This document shows positions 1 through 13,400 of a DNA stretch of 64,000 nucleotides, in pieces; position 1 is the stretch's first letter; the number at the start of each line of letters is the position of its first letter. The notes under the pieces are model-generated. The model ran no database searches. It saw only the letters and a program-made list of their open reading frames with translations, and was not told where the DNA came from. A program made the position numbers and the translations under genes. This DNA is from Heliocidaris tuberculata (lineage: Eukaryota > Echinodermata > Echinoidea > Camarodonta > Echinometridae): positions 67,109,427 to 67,173,426 of the forward strand of contig CM046832.1 in the NCBI GenBank assembly GCA_025618425.1. Reading direction: 5' to 3'.

Positions 1-34
1 GTGTGTGTGTGTGATGTCGGACTGTGTGTGTGTG
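1..34. repeat. GT microsatellite at window edge
   Basis: The window opens with alternating GT, interrupted once by ATGTCGGACT and then resumed. It is an ordinary dinucleotide repeat and may continue upstream of the window. Confidence 0.85.
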
Positions 35-530
35 TCAATGCTGATGTTGTCCAAGGGAATGCATTGATGTATATGCTGTGTGCCCACGATCACTGCTACG
101 TCTTGTTTCATTTGGTATGGGGGAGGAGGTGGCGGTGGTAATATTGCGGTAGTAATAAATACATACTGATTCAAGGGAAGGTAGAACTCTAGTCGGCAAT
201 GCCTTCCCATGCACAACATATCAGTTTTCCCAAACCTGATTCCTCTACTCAGTTCTTTTCCACTTGGGCAAAAGGGTGTGGGTGAGGAATAGACTGGGCC
301 GGCACAGGAGTCTTTCCTCCTAGATGATTTTTAATTCTAAAGAGGGCCATTCAGAGAGTTCAATCTTGTCTTAAATTCAATATCCATTGATTAATTCTCT
401 TTCTCCTTTCTAGATCAACTTCAAATGCACCACCTGCCATCTGAAAATATCTTTTAATAATTTTTTTCTGACATTTTTCTTTTTGTTTAAGACGTCATCT
501 CAGAAATATGAAAAAGACTCGGTACCACAT
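35..530. other. No gene seen
   Basis: This is AT-rich DNA with a short purine-rich patch (about 117-137). I see no TIRs, no coding signal and no repeat shared with the rest of the window. Confidence 0.4.
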
Positions 531-621
531 TATATCGTCTTTTGAGAGCCAAAAGGACATTAACCCTGTTTTAAAGTAGATATATGAGTTAACTCCCTTC
601 TAGATCTCAGCAGACAATATA
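531..621. mobile_element. E-family palindromic repeat, copy 1 (old)
   Basis: This is a short fold-back. The left arm reads TATATCGTCTTTTGAGAGCC followed by AAAAGGACATTAACCC. The right arm (GTTAACTCCCTTCTAGATCT then CAGCAGACAATATAT) is its diverged reverse complement. The same arm sequence (GTCTGCT..GAGCCAGAAGGGCATTAA) recurs at 19.14, 19.3/20.12, 20.37 and 53.04/56.9 kb. It has no coding capacity. Both arms carry TTAA, the position at which other copies were invaded by TTAA-targeting elements. Confidence 0.6.
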
Positions 622-3600
622 TGCATGTAAACTTTAGTTTAGAAAATTATGCAGTAGCAGAGAATTTTGAAGAAAATCTGTTTCATAAAACACAAAGTTT
701 TACAAGTATGTTATACAAAGACCCTTTTTCCTCTTGTCTCTCACTGTAATTAATCATTGGCCTTTACTTTCAATAACAAACCTTAGCAGAATATGGATGA
801 AGTTGATTTAAAAGACTAGAGACTGTTAATCATATGCTTAAATGTGTATAGATTTAATCCTCCAAATTATCAGGCAACAACAAAATAACATCAAATTTAC
901 TTTTCATTCCAATTAATTTACATACGTCAGTGATTAAATGAATCCAAAAATGAGCTTCAAATGCAATGTGGCAATAAATTGGAAATGCATTACACTGGGT
1001 AATTTCTTCCAAATAACACATTCCTGTACCGCAAAATTACTTATAGTACGATAGGCGAACAAAGCGCTAAATATAGCAAATTGAATGTGTAATGAAGGAT
1101 ATTAAGTTATTAATGCATTCTCACCACAGTGGGGAGGAAAAGAAAAGCATGTACAAGAGATTATCGTTTAGCCTATGGTGTACATTCCTACGTAATGGCC
1201 TGTTTGGTCCTAAGATTATACAATGGAAAGCTAGTTTCAGACATGTAAATTTGCAATGTTTTCAAGCAACTCATACAGTCAAACACAATGAGTTCATAAG
1301 GATTAATCTCTCTGCTAATGGATAAAAAATTCAGCCAATGAAATAACTTCTCCAAAGATAATTCATAAACATGTTTTACCCAATTTATCAGCAGACTTTA
1401 TCTGAAATCTAGACATCAACTAAACGAAGCGTAAATTTGCAGAAGTAGAGCAATGTAATTGTAAAGCCAGAATGCGGACATTTCTGCTCAACCGCAAAAC
1501 AGCAAAAACTAAATTCATACAACCTTGTTATATTGATTTTCTACTGCTTCGTATTCTTTCTGCTTTGTCCCAATTTGTCTTAGGAATGCAAATGGGGGAA
1601 ATAATAGGATTTGTGATATTTTTACCAGTTAGACTTAAAGTCTACCATAAGGGAAATAAATAACATTATATTTTTGTTACTTGATTAAGCCATGCCTGAT
1701 CTACATTTACAACATCATAAACATTCTTCATGCATGTATAATCACATACGCACTCCAACATTCATAAACAAAGAGAGGGGAAAACAAGCGGAAGAAAAAG
1801 AAATGTTGAGCTGGAGATACTATAACAAAAGGGGAATGTCTGTCAGTGATTCACAGTATATGTTTGAGATAAGCAGTGGGCAGGGTTTAAAGAAAAAAAA
1901 CGATGTTCAATATAGCTAAAGCTTTTCTTTCTTTTTGATTTAGTTTGTTTCTTTTTCTTGTGAGATTAAATTTCATTGGTCAGTACAGACTAACAATGAT
2001 CAAAGAAAAACAAACAAAAAACCTAACCAGATTTATGAAAACAAGTCTATTAATAGTCAGACATTGAGATGGCCGAAATTACTTTATTTCTTAAAGTTTG
2101 AATTATTACTATGACAGATAGTGAGTTGGTACATTCATAACCTCTTTGTGACCACCGAAACACCGCAAACACCCCAATTGATTAAGAAGTCCCCCTGATA
2201 TGGGTAACATGTCTCCATTCACATGGTAGAGGGATCCTCCACTATGATCAAACTCCACTTCATTCATGGAAGACATTCTTCAACTTCATTGCAACGGATC
2301 TCCAAGGAGGAGCCCACGAACCAACCATTAATATTTCAAAATCCCTCACGAAGTTGAAGGATTGCCTTACGGGAGTCACAGCCTAAATAAACTCTACAGT
2401 GACCTTGGATTGTTCCTAAATCTCATTAAGGGCTTGGATTCTCTTTCTTGCATTCTTGATGTAATGAAATTAGACTCCCTACGGGACGTGACCCCTGAAA
2501 CCAGCCATTTCATGGCTGACTGCTCCATGGACATGGCCATGGGTCAGTTCATTAAGTAGACAATATTTAATGAAAGAATCCAAATTGGAAGGGGGGGGGG
2601 GGAGTCATTGTCTTTTTTATCATCATCAATCCCCCTCTTTAATTCCATCAGTTAGTAACATTTCGGTTTTAACAACCACGTCAATGCTTTGACTTAATTC
2701 AGGCAAACAGCCAAATTTAAGCAATTAGGAGAACGGAAATATGTGCGCATGTCTCACTGGAGAGTGTAAATTAGGTAATAGAACATGTCATAAAAAATCA
2801 ATCAGGTCTCGCCGTCTTCGTCTTCGTCCAAAGGTGTTTGACGTCATTTCCAAGACTCCAGTTTTGTATCATTCAAAAACAAATCATACAGAACAGTATG
2901 CATATAACAAAATAATATTCTGATTTTCCAACATTTTTTTCAAGGATGCATTAGGGCCTATTCCTAACCCTTGAATGGATATTTTTCTAGACACTAACTA
3001 AATCGATTTCATAGACCCCTGCTTCATATCACATAGGCTTTCATATCGAAGTACAATTGCAAAGTAAATAGGCGCTAAACTGACTTTGCCCCCTCCCTGG
3101 GCTCGAGGCTTCAAAGGGGACTGGTGCACATGGGCCCCCAAATTTTAACTCTTGCCACCCCAAATTTCACAATTCAAACAGAATACAGAATTATAGATGA
3201 AAAAAAAAATTCAGTCTGGACCCCTTGTGAAAAAAGGTTAGTGTGGAGCCCGACCCCTTCCTAGAGCTCTTGAAACATAATAGACTAAGCCCTACTTTGA
3301 TTACCATGACATCACACATTGTCATTCATACTGCTACATATATCACACCATTGATCTACACTTGAGTGAAAGGTAGAGACTGTGTGTGCACACAATGCTC
3401 ATATATGACCACTAAAGAATTTTGACATACATTTTTAAAAAATTCCACACCACTTCTTTCCTTACAAAATGTGCAAGTTCACACAGAAAGTTATATGATA
3501 AAACTTGAAACATAAGCCAACTTTAAAAGGCGTCACATGGCTTATTCATCATTGATGGTGAAAACATGAATACACTTGCTGCATAAATCATCACGATACC

Positions 3601-6600
3601 ATCTCCAATGGCCTACGAGATGACATGCGGTATAACCCACTTTCCATCCTGAGAAGAAATTTGTGTTTAAAGGTATCCTTAAATGTTGAGATAATTTCAA
3701 CCAAAACCATCAACTTTCTGTCATTCTAAAACAAGCTGTGCCACATTTTGTAGTGCTATACTTTGGGGTACCATATTTTCTTCATTTGTTTGGCAAATGG
3801 AATGATATACCATGAAGCAATGTCATGAATTAAATAATAAAATAAATTTTTAAAGAAATATTTCACTCTGTGTTAATCTTATTGGTTTTCGTCCTGCCCA
3901 TAACACACAACACTCATATGGTATTATGTTGTTATACATAGTGACTGGGAGCTGTAACATCAATAACATTTTTTTTCTCTCTCTCTTTATGACAAGGTTT
4001 ATCCAATGAAGATGTGAAGATACTCTGCCAGAATCACAGTCTATCCTTATAACTATTCATCTTCCTTGGATGTGCCCACATACATTTCTTATAGGATGCG
4101 TGTCTGTAATTTACATTCATGAGTTATTCTTCACCCTGTGGGTTGATTGCTGGGTGATGGGTGCAAGGACGGATCCAAGATTTTGTAAGTGGGAGGGATC
4201 TAGTCTTTTGGGGGTACAAGGCTCATAAATAATGTACATGACTGCAGACATAGCAGGGATGGGTTGCTTTTCAAAGGGACTTCTTTCATGGGTTTTGGAA
4301 TATGGCAGGTACACTGTGTCAACTTTAAAGGATGTACATAGGATATGTTGTGGCACTTCAAAGAAATCCTATCAGAATTTAATGGGGAATTTCTTAGAAG
4401 ACAAACTGTATTGAGTATGAACTTGGAAACCAAAAGATTGATTAACACACAAGTATATACACTGCTCTATATATTTATTTACATCTGATGATTAATAGAC
4501 CTTAGTGGAGAACTTATTGTCTGTTGAGACTCAAAAGGGTATGAACTCTATGTAAAAAATGATACAAATTTATCTTCTTTTGCCTCTCAAGAAATGATAT
4601 AATGTATATGCATGTAAGTATTCAAATACCTCCAAACTACATGGAATAACTCATTTTGGTATTTTCATTGTTACATATCTTGAATTCCAAAGGTTGTTGC
4701 CTGAATTCTTGCTGCAAGTAACTGACTGTATTTACCACTCACCAGTACACACAATTAACATGATGTACACAGTAACAACCAACTTCCACTCCCATTCACT
4801 TCTCCATTCCCTCTCTGGCAACAACATCCACTTGCATGTTTTCCTTACACACGTCATTTAAAAGTAGTCTTTCAGTGCACTAGCCAATTTCAAAAGGAAA
4901 TAAGGAGAAAAACATTTCTTCATATACATGTACCATTTAAATGCATCACATTAAATAGAGTTACACTGCAATGATCTACATGGGACTATGATGCAGACAT
5001 GCCAACATTGATACATCCATAGATCAGACATAACAACATCATTTTTTCCCCTTTGGGAAAAAGACCAAGTGTAAATTTGACATCCTATCAGATTGCTATA
5101 TTTTAAGTCAGGTTTATTACATTCCACTTTCAAGCATGTATATTACTCTCCTAATTAGCTATTGGACATCATTAATCTTTTTTTTTTCTAAAATATGGTT
5201 AAATCTTTCATGAAGTTTAGAATCATATAAATAAAACCAATATCACATTATCTGCTGCAAGAAATTACAGTCAGCTGTAATTTGGACCTGTTACATAGCC
5301 ACAATTACACGCACATCAATAATTGGAAAGTAACACAATAATATACTCCTGAAAAATTCTTTATAAAGATTTCTATAGAACAGTTTATCTACAAATATAT
5401 GTGATGTTTCATGCAAGATTAGATTACAATTCACTAATAACTGATTACTTCAGGAATTGAGAGTTAACATAACAAGTACAGCAAGAACCGCAATTAATGC
5501 ATCTTGTTAATCTGCATCTTATTCAAATCTTTGAATAGTCGTACTTGACATAATTTGAAATTTTCTTTTCCTTCATGGCATCAAATTAAAGAGAAGACAT
5601 AAAACATTTTAAAGCCAACAGCACACTCCAATGCACCACTACAAACATGAAATTTAGTGTAAATAAGCTGCGCTTCAATGATCAATATCTTCGCACAGTC
5701 TTGACACAATTTGCAGTTGCCAATTTGGACATGCTGACATGGGTTTTCATCAGTTGCTTACCAACATATTGATTTAGAATGTGACTCAGCTTCAATGACT
5801 CACACAATACCAACCCATCTCTCTACATCTACAGGTCTTTCACTTTAACGTAAAGTGGTAGACAGAGCTGTTAAAACCTGATCCCCCAATACCATCAGCT
5901 TTCTTGGATTTTAGTCGATAAATCTCATGATACATTTTACTTGGGCTATTCTGAATCATGAGGTTAATCATGATTCTAAATGGCTTAGTACTATGTTCTT
6001 TCTTATGAAGTGGTATAATAAGTAAATAAGAGATGAAAAATACTTAACGATCAAATTATAGATGGTTTTGTCTTCCTTTGTTAATCCTGTTCTTGAATGC
6101 CCATTTGATTTATTTACACATTATTTCAAGTTAACAATCTTTTTTGAAAATTGTCTACAACCAAAGAAATGAAAGGGTTGAATTGCATATCCTTCATAAC
6201 TGTGATATTTGCCATTAATTATTATGTAGGCCTTGAGTGCAAAATCACACATGAAGTGTGCCTTTTTTGGTGTTACAAAACTTACACGAATATTCCCCGC
6301 TAATAATGAACTTGAGGGGAGCTTAAAAGTAATAATTACTTGAAACAATCTGCCTGAAAAAGTCCCTGCCTTGAAGTTATAGCTTCAGGCAAATTTCTCG
6401 ATCTTTAAGAATTTCTGTTTGCTTCTATTTGCTGATGAATTTGAAGATTTAAAAAAAAAATCAAAACCAGCTCATTCAAACATGAATGCACTGTATATAT
6501 ATCATAAACTACTTGGCCATTGGAAGGGGCTTTTACTCCTATTACTTTGCTATCAGAAAGACAGACAAGAAAAGAGGTATGTTCGGGATATCTTTATCAT

Positions 6601-6820
6601 TCTTGCTCTTTCTCTCTCAAGTCTCATTTGACATCTGAAAGGGGCAATCATCATTTGGGAAGCAATATTTACACCTTTTCCAATCAGTCATTACCACTAT
6701 TATTCCCATTTACACTAAAAATTCACCTGCCATTGGGATAAATATAGCCACCCACATTGTGTAGCATGCCCGAGATGCCATCCAGTAAGAGTATGAGAAA
6801 GAGAGATGGGAAGAGGAAAA
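622..6820. other. Long stretch without a recognisable gene
   Basis: I read this on both strands and found no convincing exon and none of the window's transposon families. It contains a 12-nt G tract at 2591-2602, a GC-richer patch at about 3090-3260 with imperfect inverted GGGCTC/GAGCCC-type words, and scattered TACATGTA words. Short open frames here (60-98 codons) are what AT-rich DNA yields by chance. Confidence 0.4.
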
Positions 6821-6905
6821 AGAGACAGAGAGACAGAGAGACAGAGAGACAGAGAGACAGAGAGACAGAGAGACAGAGAGACAGAGAGACAGAGAGACAG
6901 AGAGA
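6821..6905. repeat. (AGACAGAG)n tandem repeat
   Basis: About ten near-perfect 8-bp AGACAGAG units lie within a wider purine-rich strand (about 6785-7045). On the minus strand it yields long open frames of repeated Leu-Ser-Val-Cys residues. These are translation of the repeat and not genes. Confidence 0.95.
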
Positions 6906-7045
6906 TGGGGAGGAAGAGATAAAATGAGATGGAGAGAGTGGTAGAGAAAAATGAAGAGAGTTTGGAAAAAGAGAAATGAAGAGAGACAGAGAGACAGATG
7001 GAGAGGGGCAAGAGGGGCGAGGGGGGAGAGAGGGAGAGACAGGGA

Positions 7046-10000
7046 AGGATGTAATTGCTATCTCCCTATTCATGCTAGTTTGAACAACACAGCAATATTG
7101 CAAAATGTATAATCAATCAAGCTATAGTGAGTCTCCCTATTCACCACTTCCTCTTCTCCTGATTCCAGACAGTTGTCCTTTTCACAACTAGAATACTTTC
7201 CTATTCCTCACCATTTGATGCAAGTTTTATTTTACAACCTTTTCCCTTTTCAATATGTGTATACTGTAGATAGCTGAATGACAGTGCCTTTCTTTAATAT
7301 CAATCCTACATCAACCACTTTGTTTGTAAGTATGTAACAAGTAACACACTCCTGGATCTATCTTGATTTCTCCACTTACTGCTTTTTCCTTTTTTTTTTC
7401 TTTTTTTTGTCATGTAAAATACATTCTTATGAATCACATATCTCTTTCCCCTAACAATATGCAAAAATTGTGGGTCTACATTTAAAGGAATCACCTTCAT
7501 GATAACGTTACATGTACCAAGCATATGCAATATCAGACTCGAACGAATCAACCATGAAATAATACAATACTAACAATCCATGTGCTGTGGCATCTAACCT
7601 GCCTTGTCTTACAGGATCGATTATAATATTTTGTATGCTTCGATTTCTATGATGTATTTTCACAGTGGAAAGAGTACCCAAGGGAGAGACAGGCAAGAGA
7701 TATAAACCAACCATCTGCATCTAAATCCTGTAATCATCTTCTGTCTAGACAAGCCTTTCTTTTTATCACCTATACATCCAAGACTAATTACTGTCTTTAG
7801 CTTCAATGTTATGGCTCCTGTAATGATAACACATTATGCAGCACTATCATCCAATGCAAGATTAATTCATCCAAAGTATGACTGTACTTCTTCTGAAACT
7901 ACAAGACAATCAAGAGAGCATGAAAGGGAGTATACACAGAGGAAGAAGAGACCGCGATGAGGAGGGGGCGTTGTGGGGGCACAGAGATAAGCGAGGCGAT
8001 AACGAGTGTGAAATAAAACTAAAGGCATACAAGGAATTAAGTGAGGCATATGGGATAATTGAGGGGGTGTGATGGGGCGTAAAATGGCAGAAGTATCCCA
8101 GCAATATCTGATGATCACAAGAGAGGATTACTTACAGGAAAAATTGCCAAGTGTTCTTCTGAACCCCTTCTATGTCATGAGTGGCAGTTACTCTTACCAA
8201 GAGATACAAAATTAGGTGAAATACAAGGAGAAAAATGGATGCTCAAGTATCCAGGATTGTTCAAAGTACAGGTATCCATAATCTAAACTTAAACTAATCA
8301 AATACCTGCAAGAAAAAAATTATGTACACATATTCAGACCAAACTGTACTTCTGAGGTTGGATTATTCATGAAGAATAAACCGCAGCCTTTAAGTTAAGA
8401 TCACACTCCTGTACAGGATGAGAGAAAGTCGACGGGTAAGACAGATGACAAGCCACTGTCCAATCCATGTTTGACTTGCTCCTGGCTATGCGTAGGAGGA
8501 TGGCAGGTTGCATCCAGAATGCCAAAGTGACCCAATGCATCAAACAGTATCAGTTTTCAATCAATTTCCTCATTTCGTTAGACCTGCATAGGATGTCACA
8601 TTCCTCCTAATGCCAAGATATTATAAGAGCTCGTGAAGGAAATCTATTTCATGGTCAGAAGTATCACATACAAAAGCAATGGCAATGTTGAATGTAACCT
8701 TACATTATACTGCCAAATGTCACTGTATATACATGTACTACCATTCATGAGGAAATGTCTAAAAACAAAAAACCTTGCCACTCTACAGATCTGCAAAACT
8801 GGAATATCTATGGGCTCATAATGCACACTAACAAATGATAAATCACCACTTCAGTGGACCATGATCCAATATCATAAAGGTGGTATTAAAAAAAAAAGTT
8901 GAAACACTATCACTCCTCTGCCTTTTTTAGATTAGATTTGTTTTCCAAGAGTGTATGACTTCTGCCTCCCAACAAAAATTATTCACTTTGTGCAACAGGT
9001 TACTTTGACCTGACTATTCAGGAACAACTGATTTCTTCCTCTTTTTTTAAAAAGTTTGTTTAACAAATATTATGTCCCCAGGTTGTTCATGTAGAAAGTT
9101 AGAGTCAAATCTCAAATCTGCTTCCTAATTAAACTTTTGAGCCGACAACCTACGTGTACTTGCATAACACAAGCCTGAATTGTTCATTCCATGGGACTTA
9201 ATCTGCAATTCATGAAATCTTGTATAGAAAGGTCAATTTTTCACACACGTCCCCTGTAGCACTGGGGAAGTTCTTTTTTGTTGTTGCTGTTGTTGTTTTT
9301 TGTGAGTAGAGATGTAAAATCTTCTTGACATTCCAACACTTTAAATAGAACCACAAAATATTTGTAAGACTCACAATATATGTGAAAAGAAGATGTGACT
9401 TACTTCTGAACTTTGGGATTTGGGAGATTATCCAGTCATAAGTGAACATATACATGTAGAGGTGAAACTGAATGTAACATGTTTCCTTGAAATGTACATG
9501 AAATTACACATATATTTCAAGTAGTTACATGAAAGTGTCATGACCTTGGTAAATGCTGAAAACACAGTTTGCTAAATTACACTGATTTGGTTCGGCGTGC
9601 AGCAAGCAATTTGAAATTGTCTTCAATTATAATCTAATCAGAAATTGAATCATTATAGTGATATCATATTTAGTCAATTAAAGAGATTGATATCATAAAA
9701 CTATAAACCAACTTTGACAAATGTGTAGAATTTCTATTACGCATTTCCTGAAATGATGGATGGCTATTTAAGTAGTTTCACTTAGTTCTCCTAGCGCAAA
9801 AATGACATCCCATTTCCCAGCATAAATTGAACGCAACGAGACGAGGGCTAACTCTCAAAGCTAATAAAACCATTGAAATGTCAAAGATGAGAGATGCGAA
9901 GGGCTGTGTATTTATACAGTGAACCTGATTCAGCCCAAGGACATTGCTGCATGGACGTTTCAAGAGGCATCACTCCTTTTTTTTTTCCTTCCTCTCATTT

Positions 10001-10104
10001 TCATTTTCTCTCTCTTTATGATTTTTTTTCATTTTCAACTGTTAAATTTACACTTTCTGTTTTCAAGATTAGTATAAGATAGTTGTCGGAATTATACTTT
10101 AATC
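7046..10104. other. No gene seen
   Basis: This is AT-rich DNA without clear TIR pairs. A purine-rich strand at about 7905-8090 contains a GC-richer island (GGAGGGGGCGTTGTGGGGGC) that opens several overlapping short frames on both strands. None resembles a known protein. Confidence 0.4.
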
Positions 10105-10454
10105 TTAAAGGGTACTAATCACCAAAAAATATTTTACTCTGTATGTTAGAGGTTCCATGTCATTCTACTATATTCCAAATGTGGGCTTCGAATATCACTT
10201 CTATGAAGAGATACAAGTTTAATTATACTCTTTATAAGCATAAAAGCGACTCGTGAGTAGACTACTCAAAGCACCCGTACGCGCTCGCCAAGATAAGGGG
10301 GTTCGGTTCCGCCCGGGCACCTTCAAGTTATCCTTTATTTCCTTCATACTCCTAAACTGTTGGCCTATAGAATTTCAGATAAAGTTCTTTGAGGTTAATT
10401 TTATACTTCCTAGCAGTATACAAATCCTTTTTTCAGGTGGTTGGTACACTTTAA
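10105..10454. mobile_element. T3 TTAA-target MITE, copy 1
   Basis: TTAA at 10105-10108 and 10451-10454 flanks a 342-bp element. It begins AGGGTACTAATCACC and ends GGTGGTTGGTACACT, which are near-perfect inverted repeats. Copy 2 at 19.75 kb has the same ends, the same internal order (ATATTTTGCTC-type start, GC-rich centre with an ACCCG word, TTTGAGGTTGA near the right end) and the same TTAA flanks. TTAA targets are characteristic of the piggyBac and Kolobok superfamilies. AG-starting termini lean toward Kolobok, but there is no transposase to decide. The GC-rich centre (CGTACGCGCTCGCC) stands out from the surrounding DNA. Confidence 0.8.
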
Positions 10455-13400
10455 GGCTCTCCCTTATTTTAATCAATACTTACAACACGACATGAACGAT
10501 GAGGCAGAACATATTCCTTCAATTAATATCGCTTTTTACAATAGGTAGTTAACATGGGAATGAGCATGTTATATTTCCTGAATTGCCATAAAAGAGCATT
10601 AATCATTTGCCATGAATGATGACATAAAAATCAATATATTATGGGCTATTACAATAAACATAATGAATTAACTCTTCATTCAATAAAGCATAAAATCTTT
10701 CAATCAATCACATGTTAATCGCTTTGTTATTGTAATTAATTGAAACTGCTTATGTGTGCATTGCTCTATATTAGCGTTTAGAGACTTCCACATAAAGCAT
10801 TCACCTATACGACCTTACTTCTCCTAAAATTCACTTGTTTAAATAATGTAGACTTCATTTATACGTAATAGCTCTATCTGCTTGTTTTGCAGTTGAACTA
10901 TTTCATCCCTTGGAAACAATTTCTTAGCATTTCTTAACATTTCTTAACAGTATTTTCCACAGATTCAGATTATCTCAAGATTGGTAGTCATTTCTTTTTT
11001 TGTACAGGGAGTAGCCATCTTTCAAAATACTGATAAATATAAACTTCTTTCAAGCATTTGAACCCCTAAAATCATTTCTTTTCAAATTGTGAGGTCAAGA
11101 TTCTGAGAATATAAAAAAATGACCGTATCTATTTGAACACCTGCCCTTCTGAATGAGTTTTGTGTCATCGAATCTATCCAGCCCTATCTTCTATTTTCTA
11201 CCCCTAATACACGTAAATCTTGCCAGAGGGTCTAAAATTGCCAATGATTAATGTCAGTTATACTGGACACACAATCAACAGCAGTAGTATACTTAAAGCT
11301 TGACCAAATTTTGATTCTTTTTCTTCAAGGGGGGTGAAGAGGTTCTAGGTTGACAGAAGAAGAAGCAGCTGCCCATCTTGTTATTGTCCTGCATGTGAAG
11401 TAGACTTGCTTACTTCAATGAACTACTCAAGATCTTAATGTGGTCATGAAAGTACTTATATTGTTCATCATTTTGGCTGGGGATGTAAGAAGAAACATCC
11501 CTAGAAATTCCATGAAAAGTGGTTAACATTAGTGAGGGGGAAAAATCAATGCTTATTTCGAGAAGCAACATAAGAATTGTACTTGTACAGCAATACAATA
11601 GGAATAAGTCATAGGTCATAGATATCATGATAACTACAGGATTATTTTCAAGAGAATTCCATTCCATTGTCACCAGACATACCGATTTCCATCCCATGAC
11701 CATTTGCATTGACTTTTAAACATTCATCTTTAAAAGTTAAATAGTATCTATAATCAGCATAAGATATGAACATATTACAAGTATTTTAACTTGTGACGGC
11801 TACATGAATAAGAGGAATACAAGATGTTTAATGACTTTAAATGCGAATTTGGTTACTTCTAGACATTTTACTTTATCCAATTACTACAAAACCAAGTAGG
11901 CCATAAAAACTGTGTCTTATGTCAGGGTATTATTCAAAAGACACAAGGGCTCAGTAGAATTTTACATCTGTAATAACCAAGAAAGCCCTAATGGCCCCCA
12001 AATCGCTCCCAAACATGTCTTCTCAGTGACAATATGTTGTTAAACTTTTAATAGAATCCTTGGAAGACAACCCTCGGAAGGAAAGACAATGTTTTGAATG
12101 TTTTATCAGAGGGCCTGTGTAACAAAGTTATTTAAGAATGATGGCGTATCCAAAGACACGAGTGGCAAGGTCTAAAAAAAAAGGATAACATATTTTCAAG
12201 AACATCGCTCCAGTGAGCACCACCATTTCTCTTGAAGAATAAGGACAGCTTAAAATGTATGGTATGAAAGAGTCTCTTTATAGACATCAAAGTATGAACC
12301 TTTTCACCTTGAAACTAGTACAGATATGTGGTTCCTACATAAATGCAAACTTACATGAAAAAAAAAAACTTGGTCATGGCCTGGTGATAAATGTGGGTGT
12401 TATCTAATTACAGATACACGGCAGACACAAAGGCATACATCTAATGGTCTAACTATCTATGTTGCACATGTGCTCTCGATAATATGAGCCTGGTGAGGCA
12501 TTTCTTTGCTTCACTCAAGGTTCAATCGTTATTCTGTCTCCTGTAGCACTCCATCGTATCCAGCATGCATGCATCCAGGGCTGATCAGAGACACGTTCAC
12601 CCCACCTCTGCAACCCCACCCCTACTAACCTCTTGCAGAGCAGTGAAAGGAGGAAAGCTAATATTTAGAATAGCCAGAAGGTCAGTGGGGCTGGTTCAGC
12701 CTTTAAAACAGAGAGGCGGGCGGCCCGGAGTTCAACACGAAGGCCACAATGGCCTGATCTAAAGCATGGGGCTCTGCAGAGGGGGAAAGGCACTGCTCTG
12801 AAAGACAAGATGGAGTTCACTACAGAGCAAAGATGGAAAACAATCCTTTTCTAATCAAACCAGACATTAATGTACCATTTCATTGAAAAATATTCACACT
12901 GAGTTGGATATTGTTACAGAGCTGCCATTGACACGTACATGGAAAGTAGCCTCTAAAAGATAACATGAACTGAAGATGTAACAAACAGATATAGCTTCTT
13001 TTTTTAATTTGAAAGAATTTTTATCAGAATAATTTCCATGGACACACTCTATAGTGTCTGTAACTACAAAATTAATCTTCATTCTTTCAGTATCTTATCA
13101 AGAGAAAGCCTCTTGAGTTGTGCATATAGTGTAATACTGGTTACGCAACAAAAAGTGTCAAGCTCATTGAAAGGTGTGCAGCATCTGATTACAATTTCAA
13201 AGCTGGCACCTCTGAAACGGAGACATGAAGTTTTATACTAATTACAACTATCCCTTTGCTATTTCGTTCTAAATCTGCTTGTTAAGTGGATCAGGTCTAG
13301 GCCCATACTCATTAACCCGTTGTAAGCTAGTCAACAGTTATGCTAAAGTAAAATTAGTTGATACCTACACTTGGTATTGGTTTCATAAGTATGGGCTCTA

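Noticed and set aside
6715..7103. Two long overlapping minus-strand frames of 98 and 126 codons
   Set aside because: They are translations of the (AGACAGAG)n repeat. Low-complexity Leu/Ser/Val/Cys repetition explains their length.
9901..10100. Promoter or exon near the TTTTTTTTTCCTTCC pyrimidine tract
   Set aside because: Only a polypyrimidine run without matching splice or start signals.
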